64,000 nucleotides of DNA from Pectobacterium colocasium (GTDB lineage: Bacteria; Pseudomonadota; Gammaproteobacteria; Enterobacterales; Enterobacteriaceae). Shown here one piece after another: positions 1 to 8,743 of this stretch. The stretch spans positions 1,488,001 to 1,552,000 of the forward strand of contig NZ_CP084032.1 in the NCBI RefSeq assembly GCF_020181655.1, written 5' to 3'. Under the pieces are notes generated by a model. The model did not search any database. It worked only from the letters and a program-made list of their open reading frames with translations, and was not told the origin of the DNA. The position numbers and the translations under genes are program-made. The first letter of the stretch is position 1; the number at the start of each line of letters is the position of its first letter.

Positions 1-2359
1 TGGGCAGGTCGCGCAATTTTTGCAGTGAATCACGTAATTCACGCGGATAGCGGATATTGATGGGGTAACGCTGACGACCTTCAATGGTTTCGCCGATATT
101 CTGCCCGCCGATGAGCGTTGCGACCACCGACTGAAGCTCCTCAACAGACACGCCGTAGCGCGCGGCGCGTGGGCGGTCGATATCAATATCGATATAGCGC
201 CCGCCTGCTAACCGCTCCGCCAGCGCAGAGGTCACGCCCGGCACCTGTTTTACCACCTGCTCGATTTGCTCGGCTGTACGCTCAATATCTGCCAGATTAT
301 TGCCGTTGACCTTGATGCCCACCGGGCTTTTGATGCCGGTAGCCAGCATGTCCAGTCGGTTGCGAATCGGTGGCACCCACACGTTGGCGATGCCCGGCAG
401 GCTGACGGTGCGATCCAACTCGGCCACCAGCTTGTCCATGGTCATGCCTTCACGCCACTGGTTGCGCGGTTTCAGCCGAATCGTACTTTCCAGCATGGTG
501 AGCGGAGCGGGGTCGGTTGCCGTTTCGGCCCGACCTGCTTTACCGAAAACCGATTCAACTTCGGGTACGGTTTTAATCAACCGATCCGTTTGTTGCAGCA
601 GGCGACCCGCTTCACGCGCGGAGATGCCGGGCAGGGTAGAAGGCATATACAGCAGAGCGCCTTCATCCAGCGGCGGCATAAATTCGCTTCCCAGACGGCT
701 GAGCGGAAAGAGCGTGAGCAGCAACAGCAGGCCGGAGACCAGCAGCGTGATCTTTGGATAGCTCAGCACTTTTTGCAGCACCGGGTGATACAGGGCGATA
801 AGCCAACGGTTAATCGGATTTGCCTGCTCGTCCGGTATCTTACCGCGCACGAAATACCCCATTAATACCGGAACCAGCGTAATCCCTAATCCGGCGGCAA
901 CGGCCATGGCATAGGTTTTGGTAAAAGCCAGCGGTGAAAACATGCGGCCTTCTTGCGCCTCCAGTGAGAACACCGGTACAAACGACAGCGTAATGATCAG
1001 CAGGCTGCAAAACAGCGCGGGACCGACTTCCACCGCCGCCCGTTCCGCTAACTGCCACCACTCGTTATTTTGCGGCTGCTTGCCCGGGTTTTCATGCCGC
1101 CACTGCTCAATGACTTTATGCATATTTTCTATCATCACAATCGCGGCATCCACCATGGCACCGATAGCAATCGCGATTCCGCCTAGTGACATGATATTCG
1201 CGTTCACGCCCTGATAGCGCATGATGATAAACGCCCCCAGTATCCCCAGCGGCAGGCTGATAATCGCCACCAGCGCCGAGCGGAAGTGGAACAAAAACAG
1301 GGCGCAGATGACGGCGACAACTGCAAACTCTTCCAACAGCTTAAAGCTGAGCGTGTCGATAGCGTGTTCTATCAACTGCGAGCGATCGTAGGTTGGGACG
1401 ATCTCAACGCCCGCTGGCAGGCTTTTTTGTATCTCCTGTAACCGTGCCTTGACGGCATGCAGCGTATTCAGCGCATTTTTACCATAGCGCAGGACGATAA
1501 TGCCGCCCGCCACTTCACCTTCGCCATTCAGTTCGGCGATGCCGCGTCGCATCTCCGGCCCTTCTCTGAGCGTAGCCACGTCCTGTAACAGCACAGGAAT
1601 GCCGTTGCGGGTGGTAATCACCACGTGGTTAAAGTCTTGCGCGGTTTTCAGATAGCCAGTGGTGCGTACCATATACTCCGCTTCACCCAGCTCAAGCACG
1701 GAGCCGCCATTTTCCTGATTGGCTGCCTGCACGGCACTCACGATCTGCTGGTGGGTGATGCCCTGCGTCCGCATCCGTTCTGGAGCGACGATGATCTGAT
1801 ACTGCTTGACCATACCGCCCACACTGGCGACTTCTGCCACATCAGGAACCGTTTTCAGCTCATATTTCAGCAGCCAATCCTGAAACCCGCGCAGGTCGGC
1901 CAGGCTGTATTTGCCGCTGCGATCGACCAGCGCGTATTCGTAGATCCAGCCTACGCCAGTGGCATCCGGCCCCAGCGAGGTTTTGGCCTCGGCGGGCAGG
2001 CTGGATTGCACCTGACTGAGGTACTCCAGCACGCGGGAGCGCGCCCAGTAAGGATCGGTTCCGTCCTCAAACAGCACGTAGACGTAGGCATCGCCGAACA
2101 TGGAAAAGCCCCGGACTGTCTTGGCGCCCGGCACGGAAAGCATGGTGGTGGTGAGCGGATAGGTCACCTGATTTTCCACCACCTGTGGCGCTTTCCCCGG
2201 ATAGCTGACGCGAATGATGACCTGCACGTCAGACAGATCGGGAAGAGCATCCAGCGGCGTTTTTTGCAGGGAAAGCAGCCCCCACGCCGCCATGAATAGC
2301 GCCGCCAGCAAAACCAGCAGGCGATTGTTGAGCGACCAGCGAATTACGTAGGCAATCAT
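1..2359 (-). CDS. cusA: Cu(I)/Ag(I) efflux RND transporter CusA (3' part beyond window)
   Basis: Inner-membrane RND pump of the Cus copper/silver efflux complex, exporting Cu(I)/Ag(I) by proton antiport through CusB and CusC. The reverse-strand frame is open from an ATG at 2359 to the window edge, about 786 residues of a family that is usually near 1045, so the C-terminal part is missing. It begins with the usual N-terminal membrane helix followed by a [13 protein letters not shown] stretch typical of heavy-metal RND pumps. The membrane motif [13 protein letters not shown] carries the proton-relay Asp. Periplasmic Met-rich stretches (LTMLEST, GMTMDK, LDMLATG) match the region where CusA binds metal. 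The start overlaps the cusB stop by 4 nt (ATGA), so translation is coupled. Last known gene of a leftward operon. Confidence 0.93.
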   Translation of the reverse strand, partial: MIAYVIRWSLNNRLLVLLAALFMAAWGLLSLQKTPLDALPDLSDVQVIIRVSYPGKAPQVVENQVTYPLTTTMLSVPGAKTVRGFSMFGDAYVYVLFEDGTDPYWARSRVLEYLSQVQSSLPAEAKTSLGPDATGVGWIYEYALVDRSGKYSLADLRGFQDWLLKYELKTVPDVAEVASVGGMVKQYQIIVAPERMRTQGITHQQIVSAVQAANQENGGSVLELGEAEYMVRTTGYLKTAQDFNHVVITTRNGIPVLLQDVATLREGPEMRRGIAELNGEGEVAGGIIVLRYGKNALNTLHAVKARLQEIQKSLPAGVEIVPTYDRSQLIEHAIDTLSFKLLEEFAVVAVICALFLFHFRSALVAIISLPLGILGAFIIMRYQGVNANIMSLGGIAIAIGAMVDAAIVMIENMHKVIEQWRHENPGKQPQNNEWWQLAERAAVEVGPALFCSLLIITLSFVPVFSLEAQEGRMFSPLAFTKTYAMAVAAGLGITLVPVLMGYFVRGKIPDEQANPINRWLIALYHPVLQKVLSYPKITLLVSGLLLLLTLFPLSRLGSEFMPPLDEGALLYMPSTLPGISAREAGRLLQQTDRLIKTVPEVESVFGKAGRAETATDPAPLTMLESTIRLKPRNQWREGMTMDKLVAELDRTVSLPGIANVWVPPIRNRLDMLATGIKSPVGIKVNGNNLADIERTAEQIEQVVKQVPGVTSALAERLAGGRYIDIDIDRPRAARYGVSVEELQSVVATLIGGQNIGETIEGRQRYPINIRYPRELRDSLQKLRDLP

Positions 2360-3858
2360 GGATGGCCTCCGTGTCCGGCATGCGGATCGTCAGTAGCGGA
2401 AAAATGCAGAACGTGTATCCCGCTGTCGTCCATGCTGAACTGGAAACGCACGGTGCTGCCGAGCCCTACGCCCTGAGGCAGCCCTGATGGTGGCAGAGTG
2501 AAGTCCATCGTCATTGGTGACCAGTTGAGCGCCGGAACGGCTTCGTGCTCAATGGTAACCTGATTGCCGTTGATTGCCCTGATGACGCCCTGTGTTTGAT
2601 AGCCAGCCGAGGTAGCTGGCGTTGCTGGGTTTTCTGATGTCTCTGCATCAAATTGCGGTAAGGCGCTGCGCAGGCTGGCTTCGGAATCAATCAGGAACTG
2701 GCCAGAGGTGACTACGCTGTCGCCCGCCTTTAAGCCCTCGATGATTTCGACCCAGTCGCCTAGCGACGCACCCACAGTGACGTTACGCGGGGTAAAATGG
2801 CCGTTCCCGTCGCTCAGCAAGACCCGATTCTGGCTACCACTGACCAATAGTGCTTCCTGTGGGATCGCCAGACGCGGCTGTGCCTGAGCGTGAGAAAGCT
2901 GTACGGTGAGGTACATGCCGGGTTTTAGCTGCTGCTGTGGGTTGTCGAGTACAACACGCGCTTTTAACGTGCGCGTGGTGCTATCCAGCACGGGCAGCAG
3001 CTCGCTGATTTTGCCGTGGAAGGTTTTGCCCGGCCAGGCAGTGCTGGCGGCGCTGATGTCGCTGCCAATCGTGAGCTGCGCCGCCTGTGACTCGGGATAA
3101 TCGACATCGACCCAAACTGGATTCAGGCTGGCAAGCTCAAATAACGACTGAGCAGGGCTTAACTGCATGCCTTGCCGTACTTCGAGCTTGTTCACGTAGC
3201 CATCTTCCGGTGCAGTAATGGCGATCCTATCCTGCGGCTTGCCGCTACGCTCGACCTGACGAATCACCGTTTCCGGCATGAAGAGCAGCGACAGCCGCTG
3301 TCGGGCCGATTGGCTAAGGATATCGTCGCCCAACTGCCGCACTGCCAAATATTCGCGCTGCGCCGCTGCCCAGGTTGGGTTCCACAATGTGGCCAACGTT
3401 TCGCCTTTCTTCACCTGCTGTTGCAGCGCATTAACCGTAAGTTTTTCGACAATGCCACCGCTGGGCGCGACGAGCGTGTGCAATCCGCGCTCGTTGATCG
3501 CGACGGTGCCGTAACCCGTGCTACGGTCGGCAAGTTCGCGAATTTCCGCGCGGGCGGTGCGGACGCCGAGGTTTTGCTGCTGGCGGGCGCTGACGGTGAT
3601 ACCGCCATCATCCTGTACTTCATCGGCGTAGCGGGGCACCAGTTCCATATCCATAAAGGGGGATTTTCCCGGCTTGTCGAAACGTTTATCCGGCACCATT
3701 GGGTCGTACCAGTAGAGGGCGGTACGTTCTGTCTCAATTTCCACGGGGGCGTGCGATGTTTGCTGTTGACCCACCAGATAGCCCACGCCGCCCGCACTGA
3801 TCACAGCCAGTGTCACCAGACTAAACATGAGTGATTTTCTCGTTACGTTTTTGTTCAT
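2356..3858 (-). CDS. cusB: CusB periplasmic adaptor with C-terminal CusF-like domain
   Basis: Membrane-fusion protein linking CusA to the outer-membrane channel. Predicted 500 aa: an N-terminal membrane anchor (about residues 9-30), a heavy-metal-binding segment [12 protein letters not shown] (about 48-60), the barrel-sandwich/hairpin core, then an extra C-terminal domain. The extra domain (about residues 415-490) carries His, Trp, Met and Met in EH-x7-WSPMTM with the same spacing as the metal ligands of CusF, and ends in a His-rich tail. E. coli CusB is about 407 aa and lacks this domain; from memory, SilB proteins of other bacteria have one. The ATG at 3858 is preferred over one at 3903 because it overlaps the cusC stop by 4 nt and starts directly before the anchor. 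Confidence 0.92.
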   Translation of the reverse strand: MNKNVTRKSLMFSLVTLAVISAGGVGYLVGQQQTSHAPVEIETERTALYWYDPMVPDKRFDKPGKSPFMDMELVPRYADEVQDDGGITVSARQQQNLGVRTARAEIRELADRSTGYGTVAINERGLHTLVAPSGGIVEKLTVNALQQQVKKGETLATLWNPTWAAAQREYLAVRQLGDDILSQSARQRLSLLFMPETVIRQVERSGKPQDRIAITAPEDGYVNKLEVRQGMQLSPAQSLFELASLNPVWVDVDYPESQAAQLTIGSDISAASTAWPGKTFHGKISELLPVLDSTTRTLKARVVLDNPQQQLKPGMYLTVQLSHAQAQPRLAIPQEALLVSGSQNRVLLSDGNGHFTPRNVTVGASLGDWVEIIEGLKAGDSVVTSGQFLIDSEASLRSALPQFDAETSENPATPATSAGYQTQGVIRAINGNQVTIEHEAVPALNWSPMTMDFTLPPSGLPQGVGLGSTVRFQFSMDDSGIHVLHFSATDDPHAGHGGHP

Positions 3859-5114
3859 CGCGCAGGGCTTCCTTGTGGTGTCAGATAGCGGATGGCAGCC
3901 CAATATTGTGCCATCTCCCGGGCGGTATCCTGAACCGCGATCCGGCTTTCAAGCAGCGCTCGGCGGGCATCCAGTACGGCAGCGAGATTACTGCTGCCGG
4001 ATTGATACTGAGCCTGAATCAGCTTGATGCGCTGCTGTTGTAGCGGGAGAACGTCGTTACTCTGACGCTGCCAGCGTGACTGTGCGGCGAGATATTGGGC
4101 AATCAGCGTATCGAGCTGCGCCTGATGTTCTCGTTCGGTGAGTAAGACTTTGTCGCGTGCCTCCATACTGCGCGAGACGTCTGCGGCGTAGTCCTTGTCC
4201 TGACGTTTGGAGGTGAACAGCGGCAAATCAACCGTCACCATCATGCCCGCCATGTCGTCGTAATCGTCACCACGTTTCGCGTAATAGACTTCAACATCGA
4301 CATTAGGGATGGCAGCAACGGCTGACTGCGCGGAGCGAGCCTGTGCCAGTTCGGCTTCACGCCGTGCCTGTTGCATTTCCGGGTGCTGGTGAATGGCGCT
4401 GCTCAACACTTCTGGTGACGCTGGCAGTCGTTCAAAACGGGGCAGTTCGCCGTGCACGTTAATGGCCGTCATGCCGGTCAACTGCACGAGTCGAACGTGC
4501 GCGATCTGAGTATCTCGTTCCGCGTCGGCCAGCTTGTCCTGCATGGTTGCTAGTGTCAGACGAGCATCCAGCACGCTACTGGTTTCACCGCCAGCCGCCA
4601 CATTCGCTTTTTGTGACGCGATCTGCCGTTGGCTTTCGTTGACCAGTGCAACGACGTCGGCCAATGCTTTTTGCGAGAGTGCCAAATCCAGCCACGCCTG
4701 TGCCGTTTCCCGTTGCAGGCGAGCACGGATACTTTCGCTATTACTTTGCAGTGCGTCGGCTTCGACCCGAATAGCCTGTGCCTTACTATCACGCTTACGG
4801 CTGCTGACGTAGGTTTGCATGACGCCGATACGTTGCATCGTCATGCCTTCACGCGTGAGTCGGCTACCGTTGTTACCGCCTAATGGCAAATTCTCGACGC
4901 CAAATTTTAATTTGGGATCGGGGAGTTGCGTGGCGGAGTCGGCCATGTTCTGTAGTGCATTAATCTGGTGTTGATTGGCGGACAGATCGGCGGAATAACG
5001 TTCCGCCGCCTGTAAGGCCTGTTCAAGACTCAGATCTGCCGCAAATACGGCGGCAGGCAGCCACAGCAACATCGCCAGACACGCGCGCGCGGCATCGTGT
5101 TTGGATAAGTTCAT
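3855..5114 (-). CDS. cusC: CusC-type outer-membrane channel (TolC family)
   Basis: Outer-membrane efflux protein that forms the exit duct for the Cus pump. 419 aa with an N-terminal signal peptide (hydrophobic LAMLLWLPAAVFA, cleavage likely after residue 25) and the repeated helical OEP pattern, including DLSLEQALQAAERYS near the mature start and a second repeat around SPEVLSSAIHQHPEMQQA. No lipobox cysteine follows the signal sequence, unlike E. coli CusC, which is a lipoprotein; in this it resembles CzcC-type channels. It is separated from cusF by 12 nt and overlaps cusB by 4 nt, so it belongs to the same transcript. The operon context rather than the sequence alone fixes the metal-efflux role. 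Confidence 0.88.
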   Translation of the reverse strand: MNLSKHDAARACLAMLLWLPAAVFAADLSLEQALQAAERYSADLSANQHQINALQNMADSATQLPDPKLKFGVENLPLGGNNGSRLTREGMTMQRIGVMQTYVSSRKRDSKAQAIRVEADALQSNSESIRARLQRETAQAWLDLALSQKALADVVALVNESQRQIASQKANVAAGGETSSVLDARLTLATMQDKLADAERDTQIAHVRLVQLTGMTAINVHGELPRFERLPASPEVLSSAIHQHPEMQQARREAELAQARSAQSAVAAIPNVDVEVYYAKRGDDYDDMAGMMVTVDLPLFTSKRQDKDYAADVSRSMEARDKVLLTEREHQAQLDTLIAQYLAAQSRWQRQSNDVLPLQQQRIKLIQAQYQSGSSNLAAVLDARRALLESRIAVQDTAREMAQYWAAIRYLTPQGSPAR

Positions 5115-5126
5115 GATGTGCTCCGG

Positions 5127-5480
5127 TTAAGGCTGCTGTGGTGTAATCGCGGTCAGAATGTAGCCGTTGTCGTTCTGGATAAAGCTGAACGAAACGGACG
5201 TGTTGATGGGTAACGGCGCTATTTTTCCCTCTGATGGCAGCGTGAAGGCCATCGTCATAGCCGGCCATTTTAGGTCGGCGATGGGGGCGTGAGAGATCGT
5301 CACGCTATTGGCGTTCCACTGTTTAACCATCCCGGTGCTCTGATAAACAACGGGAGTGGCCGCAGGAGGTGTGGTATGCATCATCGCGTGATGCTGGTGG
5401 TCGTTTGCCCACGCGGAAAAGGTAACGGAAGAAACAGAAAAAAGCAGGCCGCTAATCAGAGCCAGATAAGTGATATGCAT
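5127..5480 (-). CDS. cusF: CusF periplasmic copper/silver-binding chaperone
   Basis: Small periplasmic metallochaperone that hands Cu(I)/Ag(I) to the CusB/CusA pump. 117 aa with a signal peptide (YLALISGLLFSVSSVTFSAWA) and an OB-fold domain. The metal ligands are visible in ISHAPIADLKWPAMTMAF: His, then Trp 8 residues later, then Met at +3 and +5, the exact spacing known for E. coli CusF. The mature N-terminus is His/Met rich (HQHHAMMH). The ATG at 5480 is chosen because it immediately precedes the signal peptide; an upstream in-frame start at 5552 would lie inside the repeat element that abuts this gene. A second CusF domain is fused to CusB in the same operon. Confidence 0.9.
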   Translation of the reverse strand: MHITYLALISGLLFSVSSVTFSAWANDHQHHAMMHTTPPAATPVVYQSTGMVKQWNANSVTISHAPIADLKWPAMTMAFTLPSEGKIAPLPINTSVSFSFIQNDNGYILTAITPQQP

Positions 5481-5495
5481 AAAAATAATCCCAAT

Positions 5496-5690
5496 ATACT
5501 CGTAATACTTCAAGTTGCATGTGCGTTGGCCGCGTTCAGTCACCCGAATCACTTACCTGAGTAAGCTCATCGGGATGCCTTCTCTTGCCGCGTTACGAGG
5601 CGCATAAATGAGCCTCGCCCTGCGGGCCAACGCTTTGCGTTGTTCAAAACGCTAACGTTTTGTCCTGAAACTCGAATTATTTGGAGTGTA
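5496..5690. repeat. Intergenic repeat with imperfect terminal inverted repeats
   Basis: A stretch of about 195 bp whose ends are imperfect inverted copies: left arm ATACTCGTAATACTTCAAGT from 5496 and, read from the other strand, the right arm ACACTCCAAATAATTCGAGT ending near 5689. The flanking 9-mer AAAAATAAT occurs at 5481-5489 and again at 5690-5698, possibly a target duplication, though it is AT-rich and could be chance. The internal phrases (AGTCACCCGAATCACTTACC, GTAAGCTCATCGGGAT) match a non-coding repeat I recall as common in Pectobacterium, Serratia and Yersinia intergenic regions. It lies between the His/Cys-rich gene and cusF, so it would be transcribed into the cusF leader. Confidence 0.7.
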
Positions 5691-5749
5691 AAAATAATTG
5701 ATAAACAAGGTATTGCGCTCGCTGGCGCAGGGGTTATCAATCGCTTGGG

Positions 5750-6202
5750 TTATTCTCTGAATCGACAGAAGCGGATCTCAGCTGGCGGGCCAGCTGCGGG
5801 AGGAGAGAGCCAGGCATCGCATGCCTGATTAAGGGTGACAGGGTTGTCTGCTAAAACCAGCTCACCGCTGACCGGCAGTGCGAGTAATGCCAGCGAACCG
5901 TTATCCTGCTTAACGCTATCCGGTATGCAGTGCTTTTCGCACAGTGATGTTTGCTGGTCGGCAGTGTAAGACGCTTCAGCCGTATGCTGAGCGTGAGACG
6001 ATAATGGCTGAACGTCAGCCTGTTGCAGATGTGCCTGATGCTGAAGAGCGGGGGATGTCTGGCTGAGCGTCATATCGCATTGGTGACCTGCGATATCCAG
6101 TTGTGCATTCAGGAAAAGCCAGCACATCGCCAATAGCCATCCCCACCTGCCTTTATGGCGCAGATGATGAATGAGTAATGGAGACCGTGATGATGCGGAC
6201 AT
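5750..6202 (-). CDS. Hypothetical secreted or membrane-anchored His/Cys-rich protein, first gene of cus operon
   Basis: Not a family I can name with confidence. 150 aa with a basic start and one hydrophobic segment (WGWLLAMCWLFLNAQLDIAG, about residues 20-39) that could be a signal peptide or anchor. The rest is rich in His and Gln, with CDM after the hydrophobic stretch and a CEKHC motif near residue 97, which would suit metal binding. The ATG at 6202 follows a clear AAGGGA ribosome-binding site. It is codirectional with and upstream of cusF-cusC-cusB-cusA, separated from cusF by the repeat at 5496-5690. Short His/Cys proteins of this shape often sit at the head of copper operons; a copper-related role is inference from position. 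Confidence 0.65.
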   Translation of the reverse strand: MSASSRSPLLIHHLRHKGRWGWLLAMCWLFLNAQLDIAGHQCDMTLSQTSPALQHQAHLQQADVQPLSSHAQHTAEASYTADQQTSLCEKHCIPDSVKQDNGSLALLALPVSGELVLADNPVTLNQACDAWLSPPAAGPPAEIRFCRFRE

Positions 6203-6295
6203 GGCATTCCCTTTTTGGATGTCATAGAAGTGTAAGCGTCTGAACTGGAAGCGAGCAAGCGGGGAATGGCATAGTTTTGTAAAGTCGTGTAGTAA

Positions 6296-6319
6296 ATTGG
6301 CAGAACCCTATCTGCCAAT
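6296..6319. terminator. Hairpin downstream of galM
   Basis: Perfect 9-bp inverted repeat ATTGGCAGA / TCTGCCAAT with a 6-nt loop, 35 nt beyond the galM stop codon. Read on the minus strand it is followed by TTTACTACACG, a weak T tract, so it is a plausible but imperfect intrinsic terminator for galM. It also lies about 95 nt upstream of the first gene of the cus operon. Confidence 0.45.
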
Positions 6320-6353
6320 GTTATCAATGGGTTAATTATCTTTTGCGGTTCGG

Positions 6354-7400
6354 TTACTGTACGAGAAACTGGTACGTAGTATCCGAACGGTAGACTTTTC
6401 CCGGTTTGAGCCAGCAGTCGGGCTGCGGCCAGTCTGGGTGATTCGGGCTGTCCGGCAGGAATTCGCTTTCCAGCGCGACGCCAGCATAGTTTTCATACTG
6501 ACCACCGTCTCGCGAAGGCGTTCCAGCCAGAAAGTTGCCGCTGTAGAGCTGCAAGGCGGGGGCGCTGGTGAAGACGCTCATCAGCACGCGGCCATCGGAT
6601 GACCAGAGATTAGCTGCCGGGCTCTCGCTGGAAGCGCAGGTGCGATGCAGTAAGTAAGCGTGATCGTAACCGCCGACGGCCATTTGATCGCTGTCGCGCA
6701 GGAAATCCTCTTCGAGCGTTTTTGGCTGGCGGAAATCCATTCCGGTCGTGTTTACTGGTGTCAGGTCAGCGTTGGGAATTCCCGAGCTATTGACCGGTAA
6801 ATAATAGTCAGCAAACAGCTGCAATTGGTGTTTACGTACGTCAGTCAGATCGCCGTCAAGGTTGAAATAGGCGTGGTTAGTCAGACAGACGGGGCAGGCT
6901 TTCTCTACGGTCGCCTGATACGAAATTTCCAGCGAATTATGTTCGGTCAGCGCGTAGGTCACCTGTACGTTGAGATGCCCTGGATATCCTTGATCGCCAT
7001 CCGGCGAGTGCAACTGATACGTCACCTGCGCGGCATCCTGACTGGCTATTCGCCAGCGACGGGCGTGAAAGCCTTCCGGGCCACCGTGCAACTGGTGCTC
7101 GTTCTGGTTTGGAACCAGATGGAACGTTTCGGTTTCTCGACTGAATGTGGCTTTGGCTATGCGGTTGGCATAGCGGCCAATTGATGCACCGAGATAAGCG
7201 CTTTGTTGCGGATACTGCTCGGGCGATGCACAGCCCAATAAAACCTCTCGTACTTCACCTTCAGGCAGCGGGAGTTCACAGGAAAGCCAGGTTGCCCCCC
7301 AGTCCATCAGGCACACGCGCATGCCCGCCTGATTCTGCAAGGTTGTTAATTGAAACGGCTGACCATCTGGCGCCAGCGAAGTGAGACTTTCATTCAACAT
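6354..7400 (-). CDS. galM: Galactose mutarotase (aldose 1-epimerase)
   Basis: Interconverts the alpha and beta anomers of galactose (and glucose) in the cytoplasm, the entry step of the Leloir pathway. 348 aa, against 346 in E. coli. The catalytic His motif NHAYFNLDG (about residue 180) and the Glu of LESEFLPDSPNHP near the C-terminus are present, as is the substrate Arg region GRYANRI. The ATG at 7400 is chosen because AGGAG stands 7 nt upstream and it matches the family N-terminus; the frame continues upstream to 7454 without support. It lies about 125 bp downstream of galE, whereas in E. coli galT and galK separate the two. Confidence 0.95.
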   Translation of the reverse strand: MLNESLTSLAPDGQPFQLTTLQNQAGMRVCLMDWGATWLSCELPLPEGEVREVLLGCASPEQYPQQSAYLGASIGRYANRIAKATFSRETETFHLVPNQNEHQLHGGPEGFHARRWRIASQDAAQVTYQLHSPDGDQGYPGHLNVQVTYALTEHNSLEISYQATVEKACPVCLTNHAYFNLDGDLTDVRKHQLQLFADYYLPVNSSGIPNADLTPVNTTGMDFRQPKTLEEDFLRDSDQMAVGGYDHAYLLHRTCASSESPAANLWSSDGRVLMSVFTSAPALQLYSGNFLAGTPSRDGGQYENYAGVALESEFLPDSPNHPDWPQPDCWLKPGKVYRSDTTYQFLVQ

Positions 7401-7525
7401 GACTTGCTCCTGTAGAGGTCTGAGAAGATAGAGAGGATTGGCCGATAGTTTCAAATAGGGGAAGGTTGCAGAAATTAGCTCTGCTACGCTTCCCTTAATT
7501 TGTCACTCGGCGTGAAAAAACGCCG

Positions 7526-8545
7526 TTATGCTTCGTCGAACCCATTGGGGTGGTTGGACTGCCAGCGCCAGGTGTCCTGCGCCATTTCTTGCAGTGAGCG
7601 TGTGACTCGCCAGTTAAGGTCTTTCGCTGCACGCTCGGCATCTGCCCAATAAGCGGGCAGATCGCCCTGACGACGCGGGGCAAAATGGTAAGCCAGCGGC
7701 TTGCCACAGGCCTGACTAAAGGCTTCGACGACCTGCAATACACTGTAGCCTATGCCTGCACCCAGATTATAAATATGCACGCCAGCACGATTTTTCAGGG
7801 TGTTCATGGCGGCGATATGACCGTCAGCCAGATCGACAACGTGGATGTAATCTCGCACGCCAGTGCCGTCAGCGGTAGGGTAGTCATTACCGAAAATCGC
7901 CAGCGAGTCGCGACGTCCGACAGCAACCTGAGCGATGTAAGGCATCAGGTTATTGGGCACGCCCTGCGGATCTTCGCCCATTTCACCCGATGGATGTGCG
8001 CCAACCGGGTTGAAATACCGCAACAGCGTAATACTCCATTCCGGTTCTGCATGCTGTAAGTCTTGCAGGATTTGCTCGACCATCAGCTTGCTGCGGCCAT
8101 AGGGGCTGGCTGGGTGGCCCGTTGGGAAACTTTCCTGATAGGGGGTACGTGGTTGATCGCCATAGACGGTGGCTGAGGAACTAAAAATCAGGTTTTTCAC
8201 GCCTGCTTTCTTCATTGCCTCTACCAGCACAAGTGTACCGTAGACATTATTGTCATAGTAACTCAGCGGTTCACGCACCGATTCCCCCACGGCTTTCAAG
8301 CCGGCAAAGTGGATGACAGAATCAATGGAATGCTTAGCGAAAATATCGTCCAGTAGCGCGCTGTCGCGAATATCGCCTTGATAAAAAATGGGCGTTTTGT
8401 CGGTTAAGCGTGTAATAGTTTTAACGACGCTAGCCTTGCTGTTGCACAAGTTATCGAGAATGACCGGCGTGTGCCCAGCAGCCAGCAATTGTACGCATGT
8501 ATGACTTCCTATGTAACCGCTACCACCTGTGACGAGAACGTTCAT
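7526..8545 (-). CDS. galE: UDP-glucose 4-epimerase
   Basis: NAD-dependent SDR enzyme interconverting UDP-glucose and UDP-galactose; it supplies UDP-Gal for surface polysaccharides as well as serving galactose use. 339 aa (338 in E. coli). Visible motifs: the NAD-binding TGGSGYIGS at residue 7, the Ser/Thr of FSSSATVYG, and the catalytic pair in YGRSK. The ATG at 8545 has an AGGGGT ribosome-binding site. galT and galK are absent between this gene and galM, so here galE may serve mainly to make UDP-Gal for the WbaP-initiated polysaccharide encoded further right; this last point is inference. Confidence 0.96.
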   Translation of the reverse strand: MNVLVTGGSGYIGSHTCVQLLAAGHTPVILDNLCNSKASVVKTITRLTDKTPIFYQGDIRDSALLDDIFAKHSIDSVIHFAGLKAVGESVREPLSYYDNNVYGTLVLVEAMKKAGVKNLIFSSSATVYGDQPRTPYQESFPTGHPASPYGRSKLMVEQILQDLQHAEPEWSITLLRYFNPVGAHPSGEMGEDPQGVPNNLMPYIAQVAVGRRDSLAIFGNDYPTADGTGVRDYIHVVDLADGHIAAMNTLKNRAGVHIYNLGAGIGYSVLQVVEAFSQACGKPLAYHFAPRRQGDLPAYWADAERAAKDLNWRVTRSLQEMAQDTWRWQSNHPNGFDEA

Positions 8546-8712
8546 AATAACCCCTATTATCGCAATGCTGCAAAATAACATGGCTAGACGCTGAAAAAGG
8601 TGATCTACAGCGAGAATCTGCCTCTGTTATCGATGATTTATTTACGAATAAATTTAGTGAAGCGTAGGCTACAGTGTATATGAGCTCAGCTTTCTGCCCT
8701 ACATTTTATTTT

Positions 8713-8728
8713 GTGGTAGCGTTATCAT
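8713..8728. promoter_or_regulatory. Possible GalR/GalS operator
   Basis: GTGGTAGCGTTATCAT fits 9 of the 12 fixed positions of the GalR/GalS consensus GTGnAAnCGnTTnCAC. It lies about 170 bp upstream of the galE start, in the galE/modF intergenic region. The match is imperfect at the symmetric outer positions and the site could be chance. Confidence 0.3.
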
Positions 8729-8743
8729 TCCTGTTTTTAGGTG

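Noticed and set aside
266..865. Long open frames on the plus strand within 1-2300
   Set aside because: They are antisense to cusA, whose conserved RND protein sequence fills the minus strand.
7507..7524. CGGCGT/ACGCCG hairpin at the galE 3' end as a terminator
   Set aside because: It overlaps the end of the intergenic region beside the stop codon and no T tract follows on the minus strand.
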